Positions 10,101 to 17,511 of a stretch of 31,382 nucleotides of DNA are shown here, one piece after another. How positions within the stretch are numbered: position 1 is the first letter of the stretch; each line of letters opens with the position of its first letter. The notes beneath the pieces were generated by a model that did no database searches, was not told where the DNA came from, and saw only the letters and a program-made list of their open reading frames with translations. A program made the translations under genes and the position numbers. The stretch spans positions 1 to 31,382 of the forward strand of contig CAOYQO010000030.1 in assembly GCA_948566455.1 (NCBI GenBank). Reading direction: 5' to 3'. The DNA is from an uncultured Phocaeicola sp. GTDB lineage: Bacteria; Bacteroidota; Bacteroidia; Bacteroidales; Bacteroidaceae.

Positions 10101-10230
10101 GATTTCAAGCCATTTGGACGGCATTGATCCGGAATCAGTATATGCTACAAGTACTAATGCAACAGGTTTGGAGAACTCGTCAGCTCCGACATCACGTTCT
10201 TACCTGTTTAATGTAACTCTTGGTTTCTAA
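7075..10230 (+). CDS. SusC/RagA-family TonB-dependent outer-membrane receptor (pair 2)
   Basis: A 1051-residue outer-membrane transporter. Its first 38 residues are almost identical to those of the first SusC in this window (signal peptide to AYA at 22-24). The carboxypeptidase-regulatory-like domain (about 42-114) is similar, and the plug and barrel are strongly diverged. The TonB-box-like segment is LGEVVVTALG. Plug motifs include IQLRGANSV, VVDGV and MSVLKGASAAALYGSRAGNG. The barrel ends in NVTLGF with a terminal Phe. The susD-like gene begins 21 bases downstream. The barrel divergence suggests a ligand different from that of pair 1, though this is inference. No enzyme or regulator is adjacent. 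Confidence 0.95.
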   Translation: MLKRLKSVSMLLFLMGASTGAAYAVANPGVADVKITQQNGACTGVVVDATGETVIGASVVVKGTTNGTITGLDGDFSLSNVKKGDIIQISFVGYQTVEIPWDGQPMNVTLQDDTQTLGEVVVTALGIKREKKALGYAMQEVKGDALLEARETNLANALTGKVSGVQIIRSSNGPGGSSKIQLRGANSVTGLNQPLIVVDGVPMDNFTGASNNDIDNPTLDMGNGLSDINAEDIESMSVLKGASAAALYGSRAGNGVILITTKKGTKREGLGITISGSVSAETTFMLPKRQKAFGQGENGVFDSTNGYSWGPEVTGQSYTKWDGTTANMQIFDNVKNFFDTGVNLSESISFQQQYDKTSIYTSLNRMDDSSMIPGANLSRTNLTLRASSTFGKDDRWSIDAKVQYINTLAENRPISGARGNNAFYTIFNMPTTIDIRDFSSPVKDEFGEMIWWSKGGINPYWSKDYNPNKDSRNRFLMNGSLKYKFTDWLDAEIKAGSDMYFTEGEEKLYAGSPTNNKNSRYSTSEKKFFENNFSFLISGHKDELFGKFGGNFSFGGNLMERKSTGLDNAMGKLTAPDLFSLANGDKKDLSITETYIHKKINSLYGTLGINYNGWAFLDATFRNDWSSALNKENRSFFYPSVSLSWVISDMVGKVGKGMPEWFTYAKARASFAQVGNDMDAYQLYNTYSIGSDPNGNTTAGQGKTKYDADVRSELITSWEAGAELKFFNNRLGVDFAWYKTNAKRQLMNIPLNNLSGYDNMKVNAGNIQNTGIEIMLNARPIETAQFSWDTQLNFSQNKSKIIELLPGKPGMQYALGGSDALQVYAVAGGAYGEIWGTKYQRVEEGEFKGQLLLNESGLPQATSDKHKIGEQQPDFLLGWTNTFNYKNFTLSFLIDGRFGGDIFSFTNMNLQRSGIAECTAPGGKREDIVVAGVIKDGNGYKVNDQSVSLERYYKALATGRAGISEAYIYDATNIRLRNIALSYRFPSSMLKKTPFQQVKLGFTVNNVWMISSHLDGIDPESVYATSTNATGLENSSAPTSRSYLFNVTLGF

Positions 10231-10251
10231 TCATAAAAAAGAAAAAGAACA

Positions 10252-12222
10252 ATGAAAACAATGAATAAATTATTTTTGGGGCTTGGCTTTTGCGCCGGAT
10301 TAGTTTCCTGCTCTGACTTTGATGAAGTCAATACCAATCCCACAGCCGCCGGTGAGGAATATGTAAAACCTCAATATGCATTGAATAATTCTATAGGACA
10401 GGCACAGATGAATCCCGGTACCGCAGAACGTGTAGTAGTCTATAATTGGGCTAGTGCTGCCAGAATTTGTGGAGAAATGAGTTTTCTGAACGTAGGCCGC
10501 TATAGTGATGACTACACATCTGCTTATTATTATCCTGATCTCAGTTCCAGTATTAAAAATGCTACGTTGGCTATTACAGCAGTAGAGAACCAGCTCGAAG
10601 CGGCCACTACCACTGCACATGAAAAAGAATTTTTCCCGAACGTAAAGCAGTTTGCCCGTATCTGGCGTGCCTATCTTATCAGTGAGTTTGTCGATAATTT
10701 CGGACCTTATCCTATTGAAAGTTTCCTAGGGGAAAATCCTGTTTTCAACTCAGAGAAAGATGATTATGAATTCATTTTAAAGGAGTTGAAAGAAGCCGCA
10801 GCAGCTATCAACACCTCTGTCCTGCCTGTTGAGGCAGAAGGTAAATGCGACCCGTTTGACAATGTAAAATATGATCCTGTGAAGTGGCAGAAATATGCAA
10901 ATTCACTCCGTATGCGTCTGGCCATGCGTTTATCAAACATCGACAAGGCAACTGCACAGGCCGAATTTGAGGATGCAGCCAAAGGTAACAAGATTTTAAC
11001 GGCTGATGATATGTTTGCAGTAAAAGAAAATGATGGATGGGATGTCTTTTCCGGAGTATATACCCGTTCATTTGACGATCAGGTTCTTTCTTCAACAGTT
11101 GCCAATCTTCTGACTAATTTAGGTGGTATTAAAGTAACAGAACAACGTTCCGATTTGGCTAGTTATGTTAAACCAGCTAATTATTTAGGTATTAAATATG
11201 ACAGACATTATGTTGCTAATACAGATAATCCTACTAAACAATATTGGCTGGATGGTATGCCGGAAAATCTTGACCCGCGTGCATTAAAGATATTCTGTCT
11301 GCCTGATGATGAAAATGCTGAGAACTACATAGATAAATATAATGACAGGACAGCTAAAGATTTCGTTCTTTACACAGTAGACGAAAACGGAAATCCGATT
11401 CCTAACAAGGATAATCCCGGAGAAATAAAGATTGATGCAACTCGTTGTTGGAATGGTTATCCCGCTGGTTCGCGTGGTGGATGGTCACCAACCTTGGCTT
11501 ATAACCAACTGGTAACAAATGGATATGGCCCCGGCTGTACTCTTCCAATGTTGGGTAAAGACTACTGTAAGGGCAAATCTCGCATATTCTTTGCAGCATG
11601 GGAAACGTATTTCTTGCTAGCAGAAGCTTCATTGTATGGTTGGAACACTGGAACAACAGCGAAAGAAGCCTATGAAAACGGTATTAAAGCTAGTTTTGAA
11701 TACTTTGGTGTTAGCGAATATGTGAATGATTATCTGAATTCCACCAACTACAATCGTGTAGGTACTTCAGTCAAATTTGATCATACCACTGAACCTACTG
11801 CTGAACAAATGACTTATGTGGATGGATACAGCAAGGAACAGAAGACTGTTACTTATGAATATCCTACAGCTTCTAAAACGTTATATGGAAAAGCATTGAA
11901 TGACCACCTGACTAAAATTATCACTCAAAAATTCATTGCACAAACTCCGTATTTGGTATTGGAAATGTGGTCGGATTTCCGCCGTTTGGGATTACCATTC
12001 TTTGAGATTCCTGCAAACGAAAGTTCAATGACCGGTTCAGACATGGTTAATGTCTGGAATCCTAATTCTTGGAAAGACGGACAGAAATGGGAATTTTATC
12101 CACAGCGTATGCGATATCCTTCCAGTCTGGAGAATGCAGACCCCGAAGGCTATAAACAAGCTGTAGAGTTATTAGGAGGCTCAGATAATATCATCACCCC
12201 CTTATGGTGGACCGGACGTTAA
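10252..12222 (+). CDS. SusD-like surface lipoprotein (pair 2)
   Basis: A 656-residue lipoprotein, the binding partner of the SusC 21 bases upstream. The signal peptide ends in LVSC with Cys20 as the lipid-bearing residue, followed by SDFDE, which fits surface export. TNPTAA close to the N-terminus and WQKYANSLRMRLAMRLSNI in the helical core are typical of the SusD-like_2 group. The late segment FFAAWETYFLLAEASLYGW corresponds to the conserved TPR helix. Met4 is an alternative start. A hairpin terminator at 12253-12304 ends the operon. The ligand is unknown. Confidence 0.9.
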   Translation: MKTMNKLFLGLGFCAGLVSCSDFDEVNTNPTAAGEEYVKPQYALNNSIGQAQMNPGTAERVVVYNWASAARICGEMSFLNVGRYSDDYTSAYYYPDLSSSIKNATLAITAVENQLEAATTTAHEKEFFPNVKQFARIWRAYLISEFVDNFGPYPIESFLGENPVFNSEKDDYEFILKELKEAAAAINTSVLPVEAEGKCDPFDNVKYDPVKWQKYANSLRMRLAMRLSNIDKATAQAEFEDAAKGNKILTADDMFAVKENDGWDVFSGVYTRSFDDQVLSSTVANLLTNLGGIKVTEQRSDLASYVKPANYLGIKYDRHYVANTDNPTKQYWLDGMPENLDPRALKIFCLPDDENAENYIDKYNDRTAKDFVLYTVDENGNPIPNKDNPGEIKIDATRCWNGYPAGSRGGWSPTLAYNQLVTNGYGPGCTLPMLGKDYCKGKSRIFFAAWETYFLLAEASLYGWNTGTTAKEAYENGIKASFEYFGVSEYVNDYLNSTNYNRVGTSVKFDHTTEPTAEQMTYVDGYSKEQKTVTYEYPTASKTLYGKALNDHLTKIITQKFIAQTPYLVLEMWSDFRRLGLPFFEIPANESSMTGSDMVNVWNPNSWKDGQKWEFYPQRMRYPSSLENADPEGYKQAVELLGGSDNIITPLWWTGR

Positions 12223-12252
12223 TGCCTTAACCTGAAACATTTATAGAATAAT

Positions 12253-12304
12253 AAGTTAGCCAGCTAATGCATACTTAAAGTATTACGAATTAGTTGGCTA
12301 ACTT
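12253..12304 (+). terminator. Terminator after susD pair 2
   Basis: Arms at 12253-12268 and 12289-12304 form a 16-bp RNA stem with a single G-U pair. The loop itself contains a small ATACTT/AAGTAT hairpin. It begins about 30 bases after the SusD stop codon and is followed by an AT-rich tail. The tail has few consecutive T residues, so termination strength is uncertain. Confidence 0.7.
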
Positions 12305-12334
12305 ATATTATTTTCTGAATGTCCCTTATTATGG

Positions 12335-12389
12335 CCCAAAATCATTTGATATTCTGATGTCGGCAAAGCATATTACACATGAATCATAG
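12335..12389. repeat. Post-terminator repeat, copy B
   Basis: The second copy of the 55-base block at 5452-5506, differing at six positions. It follows the pair-2 terminator as copy A follows the pair-1 terminator. The gap 12223-12535 otherwise holds only two terminators, one for each converging operon. Confidence 0.85.
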
Positions 12390-12414
12390 ATTCCCTAAAC
12401 ATTCATAACTACAC

Positions 12415-12453
12415 AAAAAAGAAGGACTACCTTCTCACGAAGCCAGTCCTTTC
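12415..12453 (-). terminator. Terminator for the leftward acyl-CoA ligase operon
   Basis: Read on the - strand, a stem AGGACT...AGTCCT (7-8 bp, with a small inner CTTC/GAAG stem) is followed by a run of six T. It lies about 80 bases past the stop codon of the small secreted protein gene and faces the terminator of the converging SusCD operon. Confidence 0.75.
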
Positions 12454-12535
12454 ATTTGCTATTAATAATCTAGTAATTTTCTGGTAAATTTTGAACGCTT
12501 TCTTATCTAAGAAACAAGCATTAACGCTCTTTTGT

Positions 12536-13000
12536 TTATTCCTCCATTGTAAAACTTTTCAGTATTTTTTCGGCAATATTTTCATTTTCCTTGCTATAGA
12601 TAATAGATATATAAAATCCACTACCTGCCGCCTTAGTCATCAGACAAGCATAAAGACAATGATCTGTTTCGCAGCTTCCTTTTAAATAAGTACCGAAAAA
12701 CTGTGGTAACTCAAACTCCTGCACAGCCGACTGGTCTTTCACCCCGTCATCATTGGCATAGTCTTTTAATACACTCTTCAAGTCACTTTTTGTCATACCA
12801 TCCGAATCCAAAGACTGAATGGTGATATAAAACCTGGAATTGTTCAGAAGAAAAGTCTCCTCTGTATCCTCCTCCACCAAAATCCCTTTTGGAGCCTCAA
12901 AAGTCAGACCATAGGCTGTCCATGTAATAGGAACCAAGGCTTGCGCACTTGCTGACAACCAGGCCAGACTTAAAAACACAAGAAGTAAAACCTTTTTCAT
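12536..13000 (-). CDS. Small secreted protein of unknown function
   Basis: A 154-residue protein with a clear Sec signal peptide (MKKVLLLVFLSLAWLSASAQ, cleavage near residue 20), so it is probably periplasmic. The mature part is about 134 residues, of mixed alpha/beta character, with cysteines in the segment CETDHCLYAC. I recognise no catalytic motif or named domain. It starts 44 bases after the acyl-CoA ligase stop codon and is probably co-transcribed with it, but a signal-bearing protein after a cytoplasmic ligase gives no clear clue to function. A terminator at 12415-12453 follows. Confidence 0.75.
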   Translation of the reverse strand: MKKVLLLVFLSLAWLSASAQALVPITWTAYGLTFEAPKGILVEEDTEETFLLNNSRFYITIQSLDSDGMTKSDLKSVLKDYANDDGVKDQSAVQEFELPQFFGTYLKGSCETDHCLYACLMTKAAGSGFYISIIYSKENENIAEKILKSFTMEE

Positions 13001-13044
13001 TTTTAATTATTTTACCAATAAAACTCCGATCAGTCCACAACTGA

Positions 13045-14709
13045 TTATTTATCCTTTTCACGGATTTCCACACGACGAATCTTTCCACTGATGGTCTTTG
13101 GAAGTTCTTCTACAAACTCTATGACACGCGGGTACTTGTACGGAGCAGTCACACGCTTCACATGATCTTGCAACTCCTTTACCAACTCAGGTCCTTCCTT
13201 ACCCTTAAAAGTTTTGGAAAGGACAATCGTCGCCTTTACTACCTGACCACGGATTTCATCAGGCACACCGGTAATGGCACATTCCACAACAGCCGGATGG
13301 GTCATCAAAGCACTTTCCACCTCGAACGGGCCTATACGATAACCCGAACTCTTGATCACATCGTCAGCACGGCCTACAAACCAAAAATAACCATCCTCGT
13401 CACGCCAAGCCACATCACCTGTATAATAAATACCATCATGCCAAGCATCTTCCGTTAATTCCGAAGCACGATAATATTCTTTGAACAATCCCAATGGTTT
13501 GCCCCTATCTGTACGAATAACAATCTGACCTTGTTCTCCATCCTCAGCAGAACGCCCGTCGTGTGTCAACAAATCTATATCATATTGAGGATTAGGTACC
13601 CCCATACTTCCGGGTTTAGGCTCCATCCAGGGAAAAGTACCTAAAGTCAATGTAGTTTCCGTTTGTCCAAAACCTTCCATCAGACGGATACCTGTGATTT
13701 TCTTGAACGTTTCATATACAGAATAGTTCAAAGCCTCTCCCGCCGTAGTACAGTATTCCAAAGAAGAAAGATCATATTTACTAATATCCTCCTTAATTAA
13801 AAAACGATAAATAGTAGGAGGAGCACATAAAGAAGTGATATGATAATCCTGAATCTTTCCAAGAATATCTGCCGGTGTAAATTTTTCATGATCATACACA
13901 AAAATATTGGCTCCTGCTATCATCTGTCCATAAAGTTTTCCCCAGACAGCTTTCCCCCAACCTGTATCGGCAATGGTAAGATGAAGACTGTCACGATGCA
14001 AATTATGCCAGAAACTGGCAGTTACAATATGTCCCAAAGGATATGTAAAATCATGTGCCACCATCTTAGGTTCGCCTGTAGTGCCCGAAGTGAAATACAT
14101 TAATGAAGTATCTTCATTCGTATTGGGATGTTCCGGTTTGACAAAAGGAGCAGCTTTTTCAATACCTTTATGAAAATCTTCAAAACCCTCCGGAATATCC
14201 GGTCCTACACTGACCAGTTTTTTTACTGAAGGACAATCGGGCATGGCATCTATAATATGCTTTGTTATCACATCTTCTCCTGCAGCTACAATCATCTTGA
14301 TATCAGCAGCATTACAACGATACACGATATCCTTTTTTGTCAACAGATGAGTTGCAGGAATAACCACAGCTCCTAACTTATGCAAGGCAATAATAGAGTA
14401 CCAGAACTCATAACGACGCTTTAAAATAAGCATCACCATATCACCATGACCAATACCAAGGCTCTGAAAATAAGAAGCAGTCATATCCGTATACTTTTTC
14501 AAGTCTGCATAAGTATATTGTATATGCTCCCCTTTATCATTAGTCCATAACAATGCTTTCTTATCGGGTTCTTCGGCAGCCCAGGCATCTACTATATCAT
14601 AACCAAAATTAAAATTTTCAGGGATTTTAATCTTTAAATTCTTTATAAAGTCCTCTTGTGAGGTAAATGTGGTCTGTTCTAAGAATTTTTCTACCATAAT
14701 CTTATTCAA
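13045..14709 (-). CDS. AMP-forming acyl-CoA synthetase
   Basis: A 554-residue cytoplasmic enzyme of the ANL superfamily that would activate a carboxylic acid to its acyl-CoA through an acyl-adenylate. The motifs are complete: YFTSGTTGEPK (205-215), GFGQTETT (346-353), YYTGD (428-432), GRADDVIKSSGYRIGPFEVE (446-465), and the catalytic lysine Lys543 in TISGKIRR. Length and motifs fit the medium-chain/acetyl-CoA-synthetase-like branch. The substrate cannot be fixed from sequence; short or branched fatty acids and aromatic acids are possible. Met5 is an alternative start. It lies 71 bases downstream of the HTH-cupin regulator gene, which probably controls it. Confidence 0.92.
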   Translation of the reverse strand: MNKIMVEKFLEQTTFTSQEDFIKNLKIKIPENFNFGYDIVDAWAAEEPDKKALLWTNDKGEHIQYTYADLKKYTDMTASYFQSLGIGHGDMVMLILKRRYEFWYSIIALHKLGAVVIPATHLLTKKDIVYRCNAADIKMIVAAGEDVITKHIIDAMPDCPSVKKLVSVGPDIPEGFEDFHKGIEKAAPFVKPEHPNTNEDTSLMYFTSGTTGEPKMVAHDFTYPLGHIVTASFWHNLHRDSLHLTIADTGWGKAVWGKLYGQMIAGANIFVYDHEKFTPADILGKIQDYHITSLCAPPTIYRFLIKEDISKYDLSSLEYCTTAGEALNYSVYETFKKITGIRLMEGFGQTETTLTLGTFPWMEPKPGSMGVPNPQYDIDLLTHDGRSAEDGEQGQIVIRTDRGKPLGLFKEYYRASELTEDAWHDGIYYTGDVAWRDEDGYFWFVGRADDVIKSSGYRIGPFEVESALMTHPAVVECAITGVPDEIRGQVVKATIVLSKTFKGKEGPELVKELQDHVKRVTAPYKYPRVIEFVEELPKTISGKIRRVEIREKDK

Positions 14710-14780
14710 TTAAAAATTGAGAACCAAAAATTAGAAATAGTTGCAGTCAATGACAACGCTGTCTTTTTAATCTCAATTTA

Positions 14781-15335
14781 TTATAATATTACTGCCAAGA
14801 ATTTCACAGTCTTATCATCCAATGCCATCATACCATGTGGAATAGAAGAATCAAAATAAAGACTGTCACCTGGATTCAAGATCAATTCTTTTCCATTTAT
14901 ATTAAGTAACATTCTTCCTTCAATAACCAAATTGAATTCTTGTCCCTCATGTGAGTTAAAATGAATCGGAGTATTTTCCGGTTTCGGTTCTACAGTCACA
15001 ATAAAAGGATCAGCCTTACGCCCGCGAAAACCGGAAGCCAATGACTGATATTTATACGCCTTGGTCCGTTCTACCGACACTCCTGAACCACAACGGGTCA
15101 GAAAATAAGAACTCATCTTAGGTTCTTCACCAAACATTAATACATCCAATGCAATACCGTATTTACGGGCTATTTTCTGTAAAGCACTGACAGAAATATC
15201 TTTCTCCCCGCTTTCCATACCCAAATACTCTTCCACTGAAAGCTGGCAACTTTTAGCCACTTCATCAGGAGTCAGTTCCAGAACGTCCCTTAATCCCTGG
15301 AGACGCTCAGCTATTTGTTTTATCTGGTCACTCAT
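14781..15335 (-). CDS. XRE-type HTH and cupin transcriptional regulator
   Basis: A 184-residue DNA-binding protein. Residues about 7-67 are an XRE-type helix-turn-helix and residues about 113-182 are a cupin barrel, with likely metal or ligand residues His129, Glu133 and His167. This domain order is common in regulators that sense small molecules. It is the first gene of a three-gene leftward operon with the acyl-CoA ligase, suggesting that it senses the ligase substrate or product. Its promoter (15356-15389) overlaps an inverted repeat that may be its own operator. The start codon fits the promoter, giving a leader of about 15 bases. Confidence 0.9.
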   Translation of the reverse strand: MSDQIKQIAERLQGLRDVLELTPDEVAKSCQLSVEEYLGMESGEKDISVSALQKIARKYGIALDVLMFGEEPKMSSYFLTRCGSGVSVERTKAYKYQSLASGFRGRKADPFIVTVEPKPENTPIHFNSHEGQEFNLVIEGRMLLNINGKELILNPGDSLYFDSSIPHGMMALDDKTVKFLAVIL

Positions 15336-15355
15336 AATCTTATTGTTTTATGCTT

Positions 15356-15398
15356 CAAAGATAATGAAGATTTAAGAATTCCTAGCAAAATTTCATTA
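15356..15398 (-). promoter_or_regulatory. Promoter and possible operator of the HTH-cupin/acyl-CoA ligase operon
   Basis: On the - strand the -7 element is TATCTTTG (15356-15363) and the -33 element is TTTG (15386-15389), separated by 22 bases. An imperfect inverted repeat with 12-base arms (15362-15373 and 15387-15398, 10 of 12 pairs) covers the same interval. That is where an autoregulatory repressor would bind. The promoter elements match the Bacteroides consensus well; the operator role is inferred. Confidence 0.65.
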
Positions 15399-15512
15399 AG
15401 TTTCGAAGAAAACCATCTGACAGACAACATTAGTTAAGATTATATGCAAAACGTTTACTCTCCGAACGTACAGCATCATCAGCACATTTGAAACAAGACA
15501 AGAACCACGAAG

Positions 15513-15932
15513 TTAGCTTCCGAAGCCCCTCATCCTTTCCACAAAATTCTGAATCACCGGATACATAGCCTCAGGCGATTCCAACTCATAGCAAAGAGTT
15601 TCCAAAGGACACCAGCCTGTCCGGTTTCTGTTCCAAATACGAGAAACTATTTGAACACACTCCACCCTAATATTCGCCTTGTGCAATACAGCCAATGCAG
15701 GCTCACTGATGATATCCGTATAAACCTCCCGGACACCCCCCAGCACCATCAATGCGGCAGCTGCTTTTCCTACCACCTTGTCAGCAACCTGCGCTCCATG
15801 CAAAAAGACCGGATGCTGATTCAGCAAATCATATAAATCGGCTACCCCGCGTTGGGTAAAAGTACGGATCTCTTCCTTTCTGATAACACAGGAATAGCCG
15901 CCTTCATGCAACAATCTGATTAATTCATCCAT
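15513..15932 (-). CDS. DUF1893 family protein
   Basis: A 139-residue cytoplasmic protein without signal peptide, recognised as DUF1893 by DKVVGKAAAALMVLGG (51-66) and GWCPLE (106-111). The family is thought to have a cytidine-deaminase-like fold, but its reaction is not established. It begins 17 bases after the stop codon of the polyferredoxin gene and is the last gene of the aldo/keto reductase-polyferredoxin-DUF1893 unit. The conserved Cys108-Pro109 could be an active-site or metal-binding element, which is inference. Only a weak hairpin (15451-15469) follows. Confidence 0.85.
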   Translation of the reverse strand: MDELIRLLHEGGYSCVIRKEEIRTFTQRGVADLYDLLNQHPVFLHGAQVADKVVGKAAAALMVLGGVREVYTDIISEPALAVLHKANIRVECVQIVSRIWNRNRTGWCPLETLCYELESPEAMYPVIQNFVERMRGFGS

Positions 15933-15949
15933 CTTCCTTTCTATTTCAT

Positions 15950-17482
15950 TCAGATAATACGATGCATCTCATGACCTTCTACATAAATAGCACTAAACGG
16001 GCGGCTCGGACAAAGATTTTCACAAGCGCCACAACCGATGCAACGTTCTGTATTCACAACCGGTATCTTAAGTAATTTTTCATCATCGGCATCTTTAGGA
16101 ACCATCAAGATAGCCCCCGTAGGACAATGACGGGCACAATTTCCACAACTTACCCCATCTGTGTTCACTATACAATTCTGAGCAACCCACACAGCATGAC
16201 CAATCTGTACAGATGACTTCTCTGTCAGATCAGCCAAGTGAATAGCATCAGTAGGACATACTTCTGCACATTTCGCACACTCAGGACGACAATATCCACG
16301 TTCGTAAGACATCTCGGGCTGCATCAGATGTTTCAAATCACCGGACGGACGCAATACCTGATTAGGGCACACCGACACACAAAGCTGACAAGCCGTACAG
16401 TGCTGCGCAAAATGACGGAAACTCAATGCTCCCGCAGGAACAATAGGAGTGGCACGCTTGGGAACTTTCTTATCTATAAGAGGAGCCAGACCGCCATCCA
16501 CTTTCTTTTCCTGAGCTTTTACGGCAACACTTGCAGCAATCAAAGCCGAAACCGTAAAGAACCCACGCCGTGCAGTATCTACCTTTTCTTTGTTTAAAGA
16601 CGCCTGAGAAACCTGTTTGCCAATTCCTTCACTTGCCGGAGCCTGTTTCTTCAGAAGCATCTGCCCCGATACATATTTTATTGCCCCTTGGCGGCACTTG
16701 CCTAGACAATCCATACAAGCAACACAACGGGAATAATCAATCTCATGTGCTTTGGGATTAATGCAGGAAGACTTGCAATTACGAGCACAAAGTCCGCAAC
16801 CATTACATTTAGACGTATCAATAACCGGTTTAAAATAAGAATATCTAGATAAGATTCCCAATACTGTACCCACCGGGCAAATGGTATTGCAATAAGTTCT
16901 TCCTCCACGCCATGCCAAAATAAAAAGCACAATCACAGTACCCACTGCAACTGCAAAAGTAGAAAGACCTTTCATCCAAACATCTACCGAATAAAAAGCA
17001 TAACTGTCCACACGCTCCGCCCATAGGGCAAGTACATTGTTCCCCCACTGATACAAAGGTGTCAGCAGGTTAGAAACGATACGGCCGTATGCACTGTAAG
17101 GAGCAATCAACGCCGCCAATGAAACCACCCCTGCTACCAAAGCGACGACAAACACTACCAATACCCCATAGCGTAACCACGACAAAGCAGGCGAGTAGCG
17201 GAAACGATTCTTCTTTACCTTTCCCGAAACCCAGGAAATGATATCTTGAAACACCCCTAACGGACAGATAACCGAACAATAGACACGCCCCAAAAGCTGA
17301 GTCAACAAAACAAGGGCTATCACCACCCCCACATTCAATGCCAGCACGGCAGGAAGGAACTGTATTTTCGCCATCCAGCCAAACCAACCATGCACAGTTC
17401 CAGTAAAATCCAAAAACAGCAACGTGATCATTGTAAAGAACAAAAGGGCGGCGGCAAGTCTTATTTTACGTAACATAAGCAT
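15950..17482 (-). CDS. NapH/NapG-like membrane polyferredoxin
   Basis: A 510-residue membrane iron-sulfur protein, probably an electron conduit between the quinone pool or cytoplasm and the periplasm. The N-terminal part is NapH-like: membrane segments near 8-26, 42-64, 104-128 and 174-192, with CSVICPLG (69-76) and CNTICPVG (198-205). Two ferredoxin clusters follow, CNGCGLCARNC (226-236) and CVACMDCLGKC (253-263). At 303-325 is a twin-arginine-like hydrophobic segment starting ARRGFF. The NapG-like C-terminal half carries further motifs at about 362-372, 398-409, 437-453 and 481-491. The gene starts 29 bases after the aldo/keto reductase stop. Met3 is an alternative start. No nitrate reductase gene is present, so the electron partner is probably the neighbouring reductase. 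Confidence 0.9.
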   Translation of the reverse strand: MLMLRKIRLAAALLFFTMITLLFLDFTGTVHGWFGWMAKIQFLPAVLALNVGVVIALVLLTQLLGRVYCSVICPLGVFQDIISWVSGKVKKNRFRYSPALSWLRYGVLVVFVVALVAGVVSLAALIAPYSAYGRIVSNLLTPLYQWGNNVLALWAERVDSYAFYSVDVWMKGLSTFAVAVGTVIVLFILAWRGGRTYCNTICPVGTVLGILSRYSYFKPVIDTSKCNGCGLCARNCKSSCINPKAHEIDYSRCVACMDCLGKCRQGAIKYVSGQMLLKKQAPASEGIGKQVSQASLNKEKVDTARRGFFTVSALIAASVAVKAQEKKVDGGLAPLIDKKVPKRATPIVPAGALSFRHFAQHCTACQLCVSVCPNQVLRPSGDLKHLMQPEMSYERGYCRPECAKCAEVCPTDAIHLADLTEKSSVQIGHAVWVAQNCIVNTDGVSCGNCARHCPTGAILMVPKDADDEKLLKIPVVNTERCIGCGACENLCPSRPFSAIYVEGHEMHRII

Positions 17483-17511
17483 TCGTTATTTTATCATGTT
17501 TATCCATTCCA

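Noticed and set aside
15950..17482. Part of a periplasmic nitrate reductase operon
   Set aside because: No catalytic subunit, cytochrome or maturation gene is present; only the NapH/NapG-like architecture is shared.
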